Positions 8,894 to 22,253 of a stretch of DNA of 64,000 nt are shown piece after piece (positions within the stretch are counted from its first letter, which is position 1; each line of letters opens with the position of its first letter). Source of the DNA: Immundisolibacter sp. Lineage in GTDB: Bacteria > Pseudomonadota > Gammaproteobacteria > Immundisolibacterales > Immundisolibacteraceae. The notes under the pieces are model-generated. The model did no database searches, was not told the origin of the DNA, and was given only the letters and a program-made list of their open reading frames with translations. Made by a program: the position numbers and the translations under genes. The stretch is taken from positions 682,001-746,000 of the forward strand of contig NZ_JACIZD010000001.1 in the NCBI RefSeq assembly GCF_014359565.1, given 5' to 3'.

Positions 8894-9215
8894 TGAATAC
8901 GCTTGCCGATGATCCTCACCTCGCCTGCACGCGGCTGCCGCGGACGATGGCGCGCGCTGGGCGCGCGATCGCAGCGTGACGCTGCCGTTGCGTTCGATCC
9001 GGTCGCGGCCCGGGGCCGCTCTCACGGCGGTTCTGCGGTGTGGGAGGCCCGCCCTCGGGCCGAATGCTTGATCGAAGATTTCGCGGTGGGGGCGCCGCCC
9101 ACAGGGATAAGGGGCCTAGCCAACCCCCAATCCGCCGCCAGCGCTTGCAGGGAACATGAAACTCCCGTGCGGGAAACAGCGCCCGTAGCGGACGCTTTCC
9201 GCGCAGGCTTCCGGT
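8894..9215. other. Gene-free 322-bp stretch with an inverted repeat pair
   Basis: The stretch lies between the convergent AEC and NYN genes. Its main content is a pair of facing REP-like units at about 9038-9104, listed separately. No protein-like frame or clear T-run terminator is visible in the rest. Confidence 0.5.
9038..9104. repeat. REP-like inverted pair (BIME-like)
   Basis: The left unit, about 9038-9065, begins GTGTGGGAGGCCCGCC and ends GGGCCGAAT. The right unit, about 9077-9104, reads as its approximate reverse complement: GATTTCGCGG, then GGGGGCGCCGCCCACA. A related sequence stands at 24740-24767 in the window, so this is a dispersed extragenic repeat. The two arms could fold into a long imperfect hairpin in RNA and act as a shared end point for the two convergent transcripts. 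Confidence 0.55.
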
Positions 9216-10325
9216 TCAGTCGGGCATGGCCGGCTGTTCGCCGTCTTCGTCCTCGCCGTCGTCCGCGTACTCGACCACGGTTGGTACGTAGGCGCCTTCG
9301 ATCGGGTGCAGGATGTAGCCGCCCGATTTGGTGTCCCGTTCCAGGGTCAGCCAGCCGCGCTCGGCGGCCTCTTCCAGCATGGCGTTGAAGCTGCGAAAGC
9401 CGTAGAAGCGCTCGTTGAAGCCCGGCCGGCGTCGGCGCAGGGTCTGCTTGACCATCGAGCCCCAGATTTTCTGCTCCTCGCCGCGGTCCTCGACCAGCGC
9501 GCCGACGGTTTCCATGATCAGGCCAAGGCCCTTGGTGGAGCGGCTGGCATCGGTCGTCAGCTCACCATCGTCCTCATGATCGGCTGGGGCAGGTGCCTGG
9601 TCCGGCGCGCCGTTCGGCAGGCTGTCGAATAGGTTGCCCAGGTTGTCGTTGTCGGCGGTGACGGCGACGGTCTCGCTGCGCTTGCGCCGCCCGCCGCGCG
9701 AGCGGGACTTGCGTTTCGGTTCTTCGGGTACGGTTTCGGCCGCCACTTGTTCGGTGGTCGTCAGCGGCGCCGGTGGCTCGACGGGGGCCGCCGCCTTGGG
9801 TTTGGCGCTGCGCCGGCGGGCGGCGGGTTTCTTGGGCGTGTCGCCACGCACCAGGTCGTCGTAGTAGATGAACTCGTCGCAGTTGGCGATCAGCAGGTCC
9901 GACGTGGAACTGGCCACGCCCACGCCGATCACTTCCTTGTTGTTCTCGCGCAGCTTGGACACCAGCGGCGAGAAGTCCGAATCGCCGGAGATGATCACGA
10001 AGGTGTTGACGTGGCCCTTGGTGTAGCAAAGGTCGAGCGCGTCGACGACCAGGCGGATGTCGGCCGAATTCTTGCCGGACTGGCGCAGGTGCGGGATTTC
10101 GATCATCTCGAAGGCGGCCTCGTGCATGGCCGGCTTGAATTTCTTGTAGCGTTCCCAGTCGCAGTAGGCCTTCTTGACCACGATCGGGCCCTTCAGCAGC
10201 AGCCGCTCCAGAACCCGGCGGATGTCGAACTGGTCATACTTGGCGTCGCGCACGCCCAGCGCCACGTTCTCGAAGTCACAAAACACGGCCAGAATCGGCG
10301 TACGGTGGCTGGTCGGTGTGCTCAC
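9216..10325 (-). CDS. NYN-domain (PIN-like) putative ribonuclease with LOTUS/OST-HTH-like C-terminus
   Basis: A 369-residue cytoplasmic protein. The N-terminal NYN domain (residues 10-150) has the acidic metal-binding pattern: AVFCDFENV (Asp17) at the first strand, NSADIRLVVDAL in the middle and IISGDSDFSPLV at the third strand. Such domains usually cut RNA. A basic, Pro/Ala-rich linker with KSRSRGGRRKR follows, a likely RNA-contact or flexible region. The last 80 residues (LIMETVGALVEDR to GGYILH) resemble an OST-HTH/LOTUS winged helix, the usual partner of NYN domains. The start is GTG 10325, because AGGA sits 7-8 bases upstream; longer in-frame starts at 10355 and 10409 lack this and would run over a TATAAT promoter element. 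The domain call is solid; the RNA target is unknown. Confidence 0.85.
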   Translation of the reverse strand: MSTPTSHRTPILAVFCDFENVALGVRDAKYDQFDIRRVLERLLLKGPIVVKKAYCDWERYKKFKPAMHEAAFEMIEIPHLRQSGKNSADIRLVVDALDLCYTKGHVNTFVIISGDSDFSPLVSKLRENNKEVIGVGVASSTSDLLIANCDEFIYYDDLVRGDTPKKPAARRRSAKPKAAAPVEPPAPLTTTEQVAAETVPEEPKRKSRSRGGRRKRSETVAVTADNDNLGNLFDSLPNGAPDQAPAPADHEDDGELTTDASRSTKGLGLIMETVGALVEDRGEEQKIWGSMVKQTLRRRRPGFNERFYGFRSFNAMLEEAAERGWLTLERDTKSGGYILHPIEGAYVPTVVEYADDGEDEDGEQPAMPD

Positions 10326-10356
10326 GGGGTTTCCTGGCGGGCGAAGGGCGGCGGCC

Positions 10357-10362
10357 ATTATA
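10357..10362 (-). promoter_or_regulatory. Candidate -10 box for the NYN gene
   Basis: A perfect TATAAT on the minus strand lies 32 bases before the GTG start of the NYN gene, in the 61-bp gap shared with the divergent Rdx gene. No good -35 hexamer is present at 17-18 bases, so an activator or an extended element would be needed. Confidence 0.4.
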
Positions 10363-10386
10363 GGCACCCTGCGAGGACGGACTCCC

Positions 10387-10659
10387 ATGACGCACCGCGT
10401 CGCGATCACCTATTGCACGCAATGTCGCTGGTTGCTGCGCGCGGCCTGGATGGCGCAGGAACTGCTGAGCAGCTTCGAGGATGAACTGGCCGAAGTGGCG
10501 CTGCGCCCCGGTCGAGGCGGCGTGTTCGAGGTACACGTGGATGATGTGTTGATCTGGTCGCGCGGCGCCGAGGGGCGCTTTCCGGACATCAAGGAACTGA
10601 AGCAACGGGTGCGCGACTGCGTCGCCCCCGGCCGTGATCTTGGCCATGTGGACCGCTGA
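10387..10659 (+). CDS. Rdx/SelW-SelT-like family protein, Cys form
   Basis: A 90-residue thioredoxin-fold protein of the Rdx family. The family's redox motif is present as CTQC at Cys10 and Cys13, placed right after the first strand (HRVAITYCTQC) as in selenoprotein W relatives, with Cys in place of selenocysteine. The middle strand LRPGRGGVFEVHVDD and the SRGAEGRFPDIKELKQ ending are family-typical. ATG 10387 has GAGGA nine bases upstream. The stop at 10659 lies inside the start region of the DsbD-like gene, so the two are translationally coupled. The pairing suggests a shared thiol-redox job, which is an inference; the physiological role of bacterial Rdx proteins is poorly known. Confidence 0.85.
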   Translation: MTHRVAITYCTQCRWLLRAAWMAQELLSSFEDELAEVALRPGRGGVFEVHVDDVLIWSRGAEGRFPDIKELKQRVRDCVAPGRDLGHVDR

Positions 10660-12760
10660 GCGTTGGCGGCAGGCCGCGCGCCGGCTACTGCTGGCGCTGG
10701 CGGTGTTGCCGGGCCTCGCCGCGGCCCAGGCCGCGGGACCGCATGCCCGCGTGGAGCTGCTGGCCGACGTGCGCGGCGTGCTGCCGGGCCAGCCGTTTGC
10801 GCTCGGCGTGCGGTTCAAACTTGACCGCGGCTGGCACATCTACTGGCAAAACCCCGGCGACTCCGGGCAGGCGCCGCGCATCGACTGGCAGTTGCCGCCA
10901 GGATTCAGCGCCGGCGACATCGAGTGGCCTTATCCAGAGCAGGTGTCGCCACCGCCGGTGGTGACCTACGGCTACGCGGACGAGGTTCTGCTGCCGGTGG
11001 CGGTGACGCCGCCGGGCACGCTGGCCGGCCCGGGGCAGGTCAGCCTGCGTGCCACGGTGCATTACCTGATCTGCAAGGACCTGTGCCTGCCCGAGCAGGC
11101 GCAGCTAGCGCTCGACCTGCCGCTGCTGGAACGGGCCGATCCGGACCCGGCCGGACAACGGGCGATTGCCGATGCCCGCGCGCGGCTGCCGCGCCATTTG
11201 CCGGAAATACATCTGGGCGCCGGCCGTTTCGGCGATCGGGTGTACCTGGACTGGCCGGCCGGGGTGGCGCCGGGCGCGGCGCAGTTCTTCCCGGACCGCG
11301 AGGGGCAGTTCCGGCACGCCGCGGCGCAGGTTCTGGAGCGCGTGGACGATCGGCTGCGGCTGACGCTGACGGCCGCCGGACCGCTGGAGCGCCTCACCGG
11401 TGTGCTGGTGCACGAGCGCGGCTGGGACGCTGCCGGTCAGGTGCGGGCGCTGGCGGTGGATGTGCCGATCCAATCGCTGGCTGCCGTCCCGCCAGCCGGG
11501 CAGCCGGTGTCGGTGCACGCCGCGGACGGCGGCATGGGCCTTGCGCTCGCCGTCGGCCTGGCCGTGCTCGGCGGACTGATCCTGAACCTCATGCCGTGCG
11601 TGTTTCCGGTGCTGTCGGTGAAGGTGCTGAGCTTCATCCAGCTGGCGCACGGTGATCCGGGACGGGTGCGGCGCCACGGGCTGGCGTTTCTGGGCGGCGT
11701 GCTGGTCAGTTTCTGGCTGCTGGCGGGGCTGCTGCTGGCGCTGCGGGCGGCCGGCGGCGGCGTCGGCTGGGGTTTCCAGTTGCAGTCGCCCGGTTTCGTG
11801 GCGGCCATGGCCCTGCTGCTGACGGCGGTGGGGCTGAATCTGATGGGCGCCTTCGAGGTCGGCCTTGGCCTGTCGCGCCTGGCCGGCAGCGCGCCGCAGC
11901 CGGCCGGCTATCCGGGCTCGTTCCTGACCGGGGCGCTGGCGGTGCTGGTGGCCACGCCGTGCACGGCGCCGTTCATGGGCGCGGCGCTCGGCTTTGCCCT
12001 GGCGCGCCCGGCCTGGGAAGCGCTGACCATCTTCACCGCGCTGGGTCTTGGCATGGCGCTGCCGTATCTGCTGCTGGCGGAGTTGCCGGGACTTCTGGCG
12101 CGCCTGCCGCGGCCGGGCCAGTGGATGGTCACGCTGCGTCAGGGGCTGGCGTTTCCGCTGTTCGCCACCGCCGTGTGGCTGGTGTGGGTGCTCGGTCGCC
12201 AGTCCGGGGTGGACGCGGTCGGCTTGTTGTTGTTGGCGGCGCTGGGGGTCGGCTTCGCCGCCTGGGGCGTCGGCCATGTGCAGCGGGGCGCGCGGCGCTG
12301 GCTGCCCGGTGGCGTGGTGGTGATTGGCCTGGGCCTCGCCGCCGTTCTGGGTTTCGCCGCGGCCATGCGCCCGGCGGTCGTGGCGCCGTCGGCGTCCGGC
12401 GCGAGCGCCACAGCGGGCGCCGGCATCGACTGGCAGCCCTGGTCGTCGGCGGCGGTCGACGCACTGCGCGCCACCGGCCGGCCGGTGTTCGTCGATTTCA
12501 CGGCCGCCTGGTGCATCAGCTGCCAGGTGAACAAGCAGGTGGCGCTGGATACGGCGGCGGTATCGGCCCGCTTTGCCGAACTCGGCGTGGTCGCGCTGCA
12601 GGCCGACTGGACACGCTACGACCCTGCGATCACGCAGGCGCTGGCCGGTTTCGGCCGCAGCGGCGTCCCCTTGTACGTGTACTACCCGCCTGGCGCGCCG
12701 CCGCGGCTGCTGCCGGCGGTACTCACGCCGGGGCTGGTGCTCGAATCGCTGGCGGACTGA
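10646..12760 (+). CDS. DsbD/ScsB-like thiol:disulfide interchange protein
   Basis: An inner-membrane protein of 704 residues that would carry electrons from cytoplasmic thioredoxin to periplasmic thiols. Order of parts: signal peptide (residues 8-28), a periplasmic DsbD-alpha-like domain with KDLCLPEQA (to about 290), a membrane domain of roughly eight spans with the redox cysteines in NLMPCVFP (Cys318) and ATPCTAPF (Cys439), and a C-terminal thioredoxin domain with WCISC (Cys623, Cys626). All expected catalytic cysteines are present. The long N-terminal domain is like ScsB rather than classical DsbD. ATG 10646 is used; GTG 10634 is in frame. Both overlap the upstream Rdx gene. The stop is 12 bases from the convergent metal ATPase gene. 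Confidence 0.9.
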   Translation: MWTAERWRQAARRLLLALAVLPGLAAAQAAGPHARVELLADVRGVLPGQPFALGVRFKLDRGWHIYWQNPGDSGQAPRIDWQLPPGFSAGDIEWPYPEQVSPPPVVTYGYADEVLLPVAVTPPGTLAGPGQVSLRATVHYLICKDLCLPEQAQLALDLPLLERADPDPAGQRAIADARARLPRHLPEIHLGAGRFGDRVYLDWPAGVAPGAAQFFPDREGQFRHAAAQVLERVDDRLRLTLTAAGPLERLTGVLVHERGWDAAGQVRALAVDVPIQSLAAVPPAGQPVSVHAADGGMGLALAVGLAVLGGLILNLMPCVFPVLSVKVLSFIQLAHGDPGRVRRHGLAFLGGVLVSFWLLAGLLLALRAAGGGVGWGFQLQSPGFVAAMALLLTAVGLNLMGAFEVGLGLSRLAGSAPQPAGYPGSFLTGALAVLVATPCTAPFMGAALGFALARPAWEALTIFTALGLGMALPYLLLAELPGLLARLPRPGQWMVTLRQGLAFPLFATAVWLVWVLGRQSGVDAVGLLLLAALGVGFAAWGVGHVQRGARRWLPGGVVVIGLGLAAVLGFAAAMRPAVVAPSASGASATAGAGIDWQPWSSAAVDALRATGRPVFVDFTAAWCISCQVNKQVALDTAAVSARFAELGVVALQADWTRYDPAITQALAGFGRSGVPLYVYYPPGAPPRLLPAVLTPGLVLESLAD

Positions 12761-12772
12761 TCGCCGGAGCGC

Positions 12773-14941
12773 TCAGCCGCGTGCCCGCAGCAGGCGCAGG
12801 CCATTGGCCACCACCAGCAGCGAAGCGCCCATGTCGGCGAACACCGCCATCCACATAGTCGCGTTGCCGAAGATCGCCAGCCACAGAAACACGGCCTTGA
12901 TGCCAAGGGCCAGACTGATGTTCTGCCACAGTACCGAGTGCGTCCGGCGCGACAGGCGGATCAGTTCCGGGATGCGGCGCAGGTCGTCGTTCATGATCAC
13001 GACGTCGGCGGCTTCCAGGGCCGTGTCGGTGCCGGCGGCGCCCATGGCGATGCCGATGTCGGCCCTGGCCAGGGCCGGCGCGTCGTTGATGCCGTCACCG
13101 GTCATGGCAGTCGCGCCGTAGCGCTGGCGCAGGGCATCGATGGCGTCCATCTTGTCCTGCGGCAGCAGATCGCCGCGCGCATCCTGGATGCCGGCATGCT
13201 GCGCGATGGTGCGCGCCGTGGCCGCGTTGTCGCCGCTGAGCAGCACCGGCGTGACGCCGAGGGCCTTCAGCTCGGCCACGGCGGCGCGCGAGCTGTCCTT
13301 GATCGTGTCGGCGACCGCGAACAGCGCCAACACGGCTGACTGCGAGGCCAGCAAGGTCACCGTGCGGCCCTGGTTTTCGTGTACCGCCAGGCGCGCTTCC
13401 AGCGCCGGGCTGCACAGCCCGCGATCCTCGATCAGGCGGTGATTGCCGAGCAGGAAAGCCGCCCCGTCCACCGTGCCCTGCACGCCGCGACCGGGCAGGG
13501 CCTGAAAGTCACCGACCGCAACGCCGCCCAATCGCAGACCTTCGGCAATTGCGCGCGATACAGGGTGATCGGAGCGGCCGGCAAGGCTGGCAGCCAGGGC
13601 CAGGTGCGCCGCGCCATCGCCGCCGTCGATTGCCACGGATTCGACCAGCCTCGGCTTACCCTCGGTGATGGTGCCGGTCTTGTCGAACGCGATGGCCTTC
13701 AGTTTGCGTGCGTCTTCCAGGTACACGCCGCCCTTGATCAGGATGCCGCGGCGCGCGGCGCTGGCCAGCGCACTGACCACCGTCACCGGCGTCGAGATCA
13801 CCAGCGCGCACGGGCAGGCGATCACCAGCAGCACCAGCGCCTTGTAGGCCGCCTGCGCCCAAGTCCAGTCCATCAGCCAGGGCGACAGCAGCGTCACCGC
13901 AACCGCCAACGCGAACACGCCGGGCGTGTAGACCGCTGCGAAGCGGTCCACGAAACGCTGTGTCGGGGCGCGCGAGCCCTGCGCCTGCTCGACCGCGTGA
14001 ATGATGCGCGCCAGCGTGGAGTCGTCAGCGGCCGCGGTGGTGCGAATTTCCAGCTCCGCGGCCTGGTTGATGGTGCCGGCGAACACGCCGTCGCCGATGG
14101 TCTTGTCCACCGGAATGCTCTCGCCGGTCACGGGTGCCTGGTCGATCGCGCCGGCGCCGGCGGTGACTACGCCGTCCAGCGGTACGCGCTCGCCGGGGCG
14201 AATGCGCACGATGGCATCGACCGGTACGTCGGCCGCCGGCACGGTTTGCCACGTTCCGTCCGCCTGGCGCAGCTGCGCCTGCTGCGGCGCCAACGCCAGC
14301 AGGCTCTGGATGGCGTTTCGAGCACGGTCCAGCGAGCGTGCCTCGATCAGCTCGGCGATGGCGTACAGCGCCATCACCATCGCCGCCTCCGGCCACTGGC
14401 CGATCAGGAAGGCGCCGGTCACCGCCACGCTCATCAGCGCGGTGATGTTCAGGCGCCCGTGGCGCAGCGCGCTGAAGCCCTTGCGGTAGGTCTCGAAGCC
14501 GGCGAGCCAGATTGCCGCCGCCGCCAGCGCCATTTCGATGCCGGTGACGGCAAGGTCCGCGCCGCCGAAGTACGCTAGGCCCTCGGCGCCCGCTGCCAGC
14601 AGCAGGGCGATGACTGGTCGGCGCAGGCCGTCGAGCATGCCCTCAATGTCGTGCGGATCGGCAGTCCGATTGCCGTCTTGCGCGGATGGAGCCAGCGGCT
14701 GCGGGTCGAAACCCGCACGGCGGATGGCAGCCAGCGCCTCGGCGATCACCGGCTGGGGGGCCGAGATGGCGAGTGTGCGGGCACCGAGCTGAAAGCTCAG
14801 GGAAACGATGCCCGCCACCGGTTCCAGCGCGCGGCGAATTTCGGACTCCTCGGCTGCGCAGTCCATGGCCTGAATGCGAAAGCGTGCCGCGGTGCCGCTG
14901 CTGCGTTCCGCCTCAGGCCCGGAAGAGATCGAACGGTCCAT
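12773..14941 (-). CDS. zntA: Heavy-metal P1B-type ATPase, Zn/Cd/Pb type (ZntA/CadA-like)
   Basis: An inner-membrane pump that exports divalent soft metals using ATP. The N-terminal HMA-like domain carries MDCAAEE (Cys28, Glu31-32) instead of CxxC, the variant typical of ZntA/CadA. The membrane metal site is CPC (Cys376, Cys378), the phosphorylated aspartate is Asp420 in DKTGT, followed by the SDHP segment and GDGINDAP. The last span includes the QNISLALGIKAVFL stretch seen in Zn/Cd pumps. At 722 residues it is full length. The ATG at 14941 follows GAGGAA by 8 bases; a TTG five codons upstream is less likely. It is the last gene of the leftward metal-resistance block and fits the CzcCBA system ahead of it. 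Zn/Cd preference is inferred from motifs. Confidence 0.92.
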   Translation of the reverse strand: MDRSISSGPEAERSSGTAARFRIQAMDCAAEESEIRRALEPVAGIVSLSFQLGARTLAISAPQPVIAEALAAIRRAGFDPQPLAPSAQDGNRTADPHDIEGMLDGLRRPVIALLLAAGAEGLAYFGGADLAVTGIEMALAAAAIWLAGFETYRKGFSALRHGRLNITALMSVAVTGAFLIGQWPEAAMVMALYAIAELIEARSLDRARNAIQSLLALAPQQAQLRQADGTWQTVPAADVPVDAIVRIRPGERVPLDGVVTAGAGAIDQAPVTGESIPVDKTIGDGVFAGTINQAAELEIRTTAAADDSTLARIIHAVEQAQGSRAPTQRFVDRFAAVYTPGVFALAVAVTLLSPWLMDWTWAQAAYKALVLLVIACPCALVISTPVTVVSALASAARRGILIKGGVYLEDARKLKAIAFDKTGTITEGKPRLVESVAIDGGDGAAHLALAASLAGRSDHPVSRAIAEGLRLGGVAVGDFQALPGRGVQGTVDGAAFLLGNHRLIEDRGLCSPALEARLAVHENQGRTVTLLASQSAVLALFAVADTIKDSSRAAVAELKALGVTPVLLSGDNAATARTIAQHAGIQDARGDLLPQDKMDAIDALRQRYGATAMTGDGINDAPALARADIGIAMGAAGTDTALEAADVVIMNDDLRRIPELIRLSRRTHSVLWQNISLALGIKAVFLWLAIFGNATMWMAVFADMGASLLVVANGLRLLRARG

Positions 14942-15018
14942 GCAAGGGTTCCTCAATGCGCATCTGCCAGAACTCAGTCATCGGCTCGGGGCCGACCGTT
15001 GTTTGAGGCATTCCGACA

Positions 15019-15351
15019 TCAGACATTCCGGGACCCGAGCACGATGACGGCCATGCCGAGCAAGGCAAGGCCCACGCCCAGCCAGTCGGTCATGGACGGC
15101 CGCACCGAATCCACGGCCCACAGCCACAGCAGCGCCATGCTGACGTACACGCCCCCATACGCCGCATACACGCGCCCGGCCGCCTGCGGGTGCAGCGTCA
15201 GCAGCCACACGAATGCCGCCAGGCTGGCCGCCGCGGGCAGCAGCAGCCATACGGAGTGGCCCTGCTTGAGCCACAGCCAGGGCAGGTAGCAGCCCAGGAT
15301 CTCCGCCAGCGCGGTCAGCGCAAATAGCCCGAAGGTCTTTAGCAACTCCAT
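15019..15351 (-). CDS. ynfA: YnfA/UPF0060 family small membrane protein, copy 1
   Basis: A 110-residue inner-membrane protein with four predicted spans. The family's hallmarks are visible: [13 protein letters not shown] in the first span, [19 protein letters not shown] in the loop, and [10 protein letters not shown] at the end. YnfA proteins look like small multidrug-type transporters of about 108 residues, so this one is complete. It is preceded by a His-rich exporter gene on the same strand with a 12-base gap and followed after 77 bases by the zinc/cadmium ATPase. A second, clearly paralogous copy stands at 20542-20877 on the opposite strand. The metal-resistance setting hints at metal or cation export, but transport by YnfA is not shown by the sequence. 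Confidence 0.9.
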   Translation of the reverse strand: MELLKTFGLFALTALAEILGCYLPWLWLKQGHSVWLLLPAAASLAAFVWLLTLHPQAAGRVYAAYGGVYVSMALLWLWAVDSVRPSMTDWLGVGLALLGMAVIVLGSRNV

Positions 15352-15363
15352 CCCGGCCCCTGC

Positions 15364-16076
15364 TCAGGCTTCCAGAATCCAGACCACGAGGCCGAGCACG
15401 CACAGCAGTGCGCCCACGGCGCCATGTTCGTAGCGCTCCAGGCGTTCCAATCGCAGGTGTGCAAGGCCCAGCAGCGTCAGCCAGGTGAACAGCAGCATCC
15501 CGGCCAACGTGGCGCCCGCCAGCAGCAGCGACAGCAGCACAAAGCCCGCCCAGCCGTAAGGCACGCCGGCCACGAACACCGGCAGGAAGCCTTCACAGGG
15601 CGAAAAAGTCAGCGCCGCCAGCAGCCCCCATATCACGGCACGGTCGCTGCGTGTGGCGTTGCTGGCTGGGGGCGCCGGGCGCGGGTACGGATGGTCGTGG
15701 TCGTGGTGTTCATGCGCCGGGTCATGGCCGGGCGCGTCGTTCGCCACAAAGTGGCTGTGACCATGCCCCTGCCCGCGCCACTGCCGCCACAGGTACCACA
15801 GGCCAAAGGCGATCAGCACTGCGCCCGTAAGCCAGGGAAAGACGCCTTCGGTCCAGCGGTTCACCGCGAAGCCCAGCCACGCGACGACGGCGCCCAGCGC
15901 CACCGTGAACAGCACGTGTCCGCCCCCCGCCAGTGTGGTGACGAGCAGCGTCCTGGCGCGGCTCCAGCGCTGCGCCCGGCCAGTCAGCACGAAGGGCAAC
16001 CAGTGCGTCGGCAGCGCGGCGTGCATGAAAGCCACGCCGAAGCCGGTGCCGGCGATGGACCACGCCAGGCCCTCAG

Positions 16077-16080
<4 letters not shown>
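15364..16080 (-). CDS. Multi-pass membrane protein with His-rich loop, probable metal exporter
   Basis: A 238-residue protein with about six membrane spans in two halves, joined by a cytoplasmic or periplasmic loop packed with histidine and aspartate (GHGHSH, then HEHHDHDHPY). The first half contains FMHAALPTHWLPF, the second LTFSPCEGFLPVF. This layout resembles the NicO/RcnA, UreH and TauE-like transporter superfamily, where His-rich loops bind Ni, Co or Zn. It starts at TTG 16078-16080, overlapping the TGA of the PII-like gene as TTGA, so translation is coupled. Position in a Czc operon supports metal efflux. The exact family is uncertain. Confidence 0.7.
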
Positions 16081-20528
<4,448 letters not shown>

Positions 20529-20532
20529 GAGG

Positions 20533-22155
20533 TCACTCGCTATGACTGCTGCGCAGACGCTGGGTCTGTTCGTATTGACGGCGATCGCCGAAATCCTCGG
20601 CTGCTACCTGCCGTGGTTGTGGCTGCGACACGGCCGCAGTGCCTGGCTGCTGCTGCCCGCGGCCGTCAGTCTTGCGCTGTTCGTCTGGCTGCTGACCCTG
20701 CATCCGCAGGCCAGCGGGCGGGTCTACGCGGCCTATGGCGGCGTCTACGTCTACGTCGCCGTCGCGCTGGGCTGGCTGTGGGGCATCGACGGACAGAGAC
20801 CGGTACTGACGGACATCGCCGGCGTCGCGCTGACGCTCGCCGGCATGGCGGTCATCTACTTCGGCAGCCGCAGCTGAGCCGGCGGACAGCGGTGCGTTGG
20901 TCAGGCGCTCGATTTCGGTACGCAGTGCGTGCGCGGTCGCGGCGGACTCGATCAGCGCCGCCTGCACGGACAGGTACTCGCGCTGCGCATCGACCAGCTC
21001 CAGATAGCTGTAGCGCCCGCGCGCATAGGCGTCTTCCGTTTCCTGCAACGCCTCGGCGGCACGCGGCCGGATGTCGTTGCCGAGTGCGCGCGCCTCGTTG
21101 ACTGCGCGTGCGAGCTGGCGGTGCAGCTCGTAGAGCGTGGCTTCGGCGCGTACCTCGGCCGCGCGCCGCTGCGCGTCCACGCGCGAGCGGTTGGCCTGTG
21201 CCTCGGCGACGTAACCCTGCGCACGCCGACCGCTGAACAGCGGCAGTGACAGCGACACGACGAAGGCTTGGTCGCCGGAGTCCTCGAAACGGCGCAGACC
21301 GCCCGACAGTGTCACGTCCGGGCGGCGCAGCGTCGTCGCGAGGCGCAACTCGGCATCGCGCAAGCGGGCCTCGGAGGCAAAGCGCAGGAAGTCCGGGTTG
21401 GCTGCGAGCTGCCCGGCCAGGGCCGCGAAGTCGCCGGTCGGCGGCAGCGCGAACAGCTCGGCCTTGACCTCGCCGAAGCTGCGGCCATCGATGACCGGCT
21501 GCGACGCGCCCCACATCGCCGCGAGCTGCTTGCGCGCCGTGTCGAGATCGGCTGCGGCGGCCTGCTCCTCGAGCCGGTAGCGGTCGCGGGCGATCTGCGC
21601 GCGATCCAGCTCGGCATGCGGCGACTTGGCGGCGTCGACGCGGCGCTGCGAGGCGGCGACGGTACGCTCGCCGAGCGCGGTCGCCGAACGCGCCAGACCC
21701 AGCCGTTCCTGCGCGCGCGCCACGGTGATGAAGCGGCGCGTGACCTCGGCGAGCACGTCGAGCTGCGCGGCCTGGCGCTCGATCTCGACGGTGCCGCTGC
21801 CGGCGCGTGCCAGATCGACACGTGCTCCGCGCTTGCCGCCCAGCTCGATCACCTGGGACAGCGCCAGGGTCGTTTCGCCGGCATCGTAGGCGCGGGTCTC
21901 GCCGGAACCGGCGAAGTTTTCCGCTTCGATCGCCAGTTCCGGCGCCGGACGCAGTGCGGCCTGCCGCTCGCGTGCCTGCGCGGCGCGCAAGTCGAAGGTG
22001 TACGCGCTCAGGTCGGGATTGCTCGCCAGCGCGGCGGCGATCGCTTCGCGCAGCGTCAATCCATCCGGCGCAGTAGCGGCGCCGGCGGCGGGCGCCAGCA
22101 GCGCCATCGCCGTCCAGCACACGCGCAGTAGTGCGCGTGCGGTGACAATTCTCAT
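20533..22155 (-). CDS. czcC: CzcC-type outer-membrane efflux protein with anomalous C-terminal extension
   Basis: A TolC-family outer-membrane channel of a metal efflux system. It has a signal peptide ([10 protein letters not shown] through PAAGA), the opening [17 protein letters not shown], two long helical repeat halves, and ends its family-like part at [13 protein letters not shown], about residue 422. ATG 22155 follows GGGAGGA by five bases. No stop occurs there. The frame continues for about 115 more codons antisense through the entire ynfA gene on the plus strand and stops at 20533. That tail (residues 427-540) is Arg/Gln/Asp-rich and unlike any efflux protein. Typical CzcC proteins are about 415-430 residues. 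I infer that insertion of the ynfA cassette removed the native end; whether the extended protein is stable is unknown. Confidence 0.87.
   Translation of the reverse strand: MRIVTARALLRVCWTAMALLAPAAGAATAPDGLTLREAIAAALASNPDLSAYTFDLRAAQARERQAALRPAPELAIEAENFAGSGETRAYDAGETTLALSQVIELGGKRGARVDLARAGSGTVEIERQAAQLDVLAEVTRRFITVARAQERLGLARSATALGERTVAASQRRVDAAKSPHAELDRAQIARDRYRLEEQAAAADLDTARKQLAAMWGASQPVIDGRSFGEVKAELFALPPTGDFAALAGQLAANPDFLRFASEARLRDAELRLATTLRRPDVTLSGGLRRFEDSGDQAFVVSLSLPLFSGRRAQGYVAEAQANRSRVDAQRRAAEVRAEATLYELHRQLARAVNEARALGNDIRPRAAEALQETEDAYARGRYSYLELVDAQREYLSVQAALIESAATAHALRTEIERLTNAPLSAGSAAAAEVDDRHAGERQRDAGDVRQYRSLSVDAPQPAQRDGDVDVDAAIGRVDPPAGLRMQGQQPDEQRKTDGRGQQQPGTAAVSQPQPRQVAAEDFGDRRQYEQTQRLRSSHSE
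20542..20877 (+). CDS. ynfA: YnfA/UPF0060 family small membrane protein, copy 2, nested antisense in czcC
   Basis: A 111-residue four-span membrane protein very similar to copy 1 at 15019-15351. It shares [19 protein letters not shown]-(A/S)[11 protein letters not shown] and a closing FGSRS. The ATG at 20542 has GAGGT nine bases upstream; an in-frame ATG at 20527 would overlap the czcB start. It is read rightward while all its neighbours read leftward, and it fills the space between czcB and the family-like part of czcC. Transcripts of the leftward operon would run through it as antisense RNA. Its promoter, if any, would have to lie within the czcB coding region. It is complete and likely functional. 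Confidence 0.88.
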   Translation: MTAAQTLGLFVLTAIAEILGCYLPWLWLRHGRSAWLLLPAAVSLALFVWLLTLHPQASGRVYAAYGGVYVYVAVALGWLWGIDGQRPVLTDIAGVALTLAGMAVIYFGSRS

Positions 22156-22253
22156 CGTGTCCTCCCATCGCCATCGCCGCCGCAAATCGAGCGGCGCGGC
22201 AGGCAGGCCGCTGCGCCCAATGCGGGCGTCAGGCGGCGGGAAACCTCAAAGCG

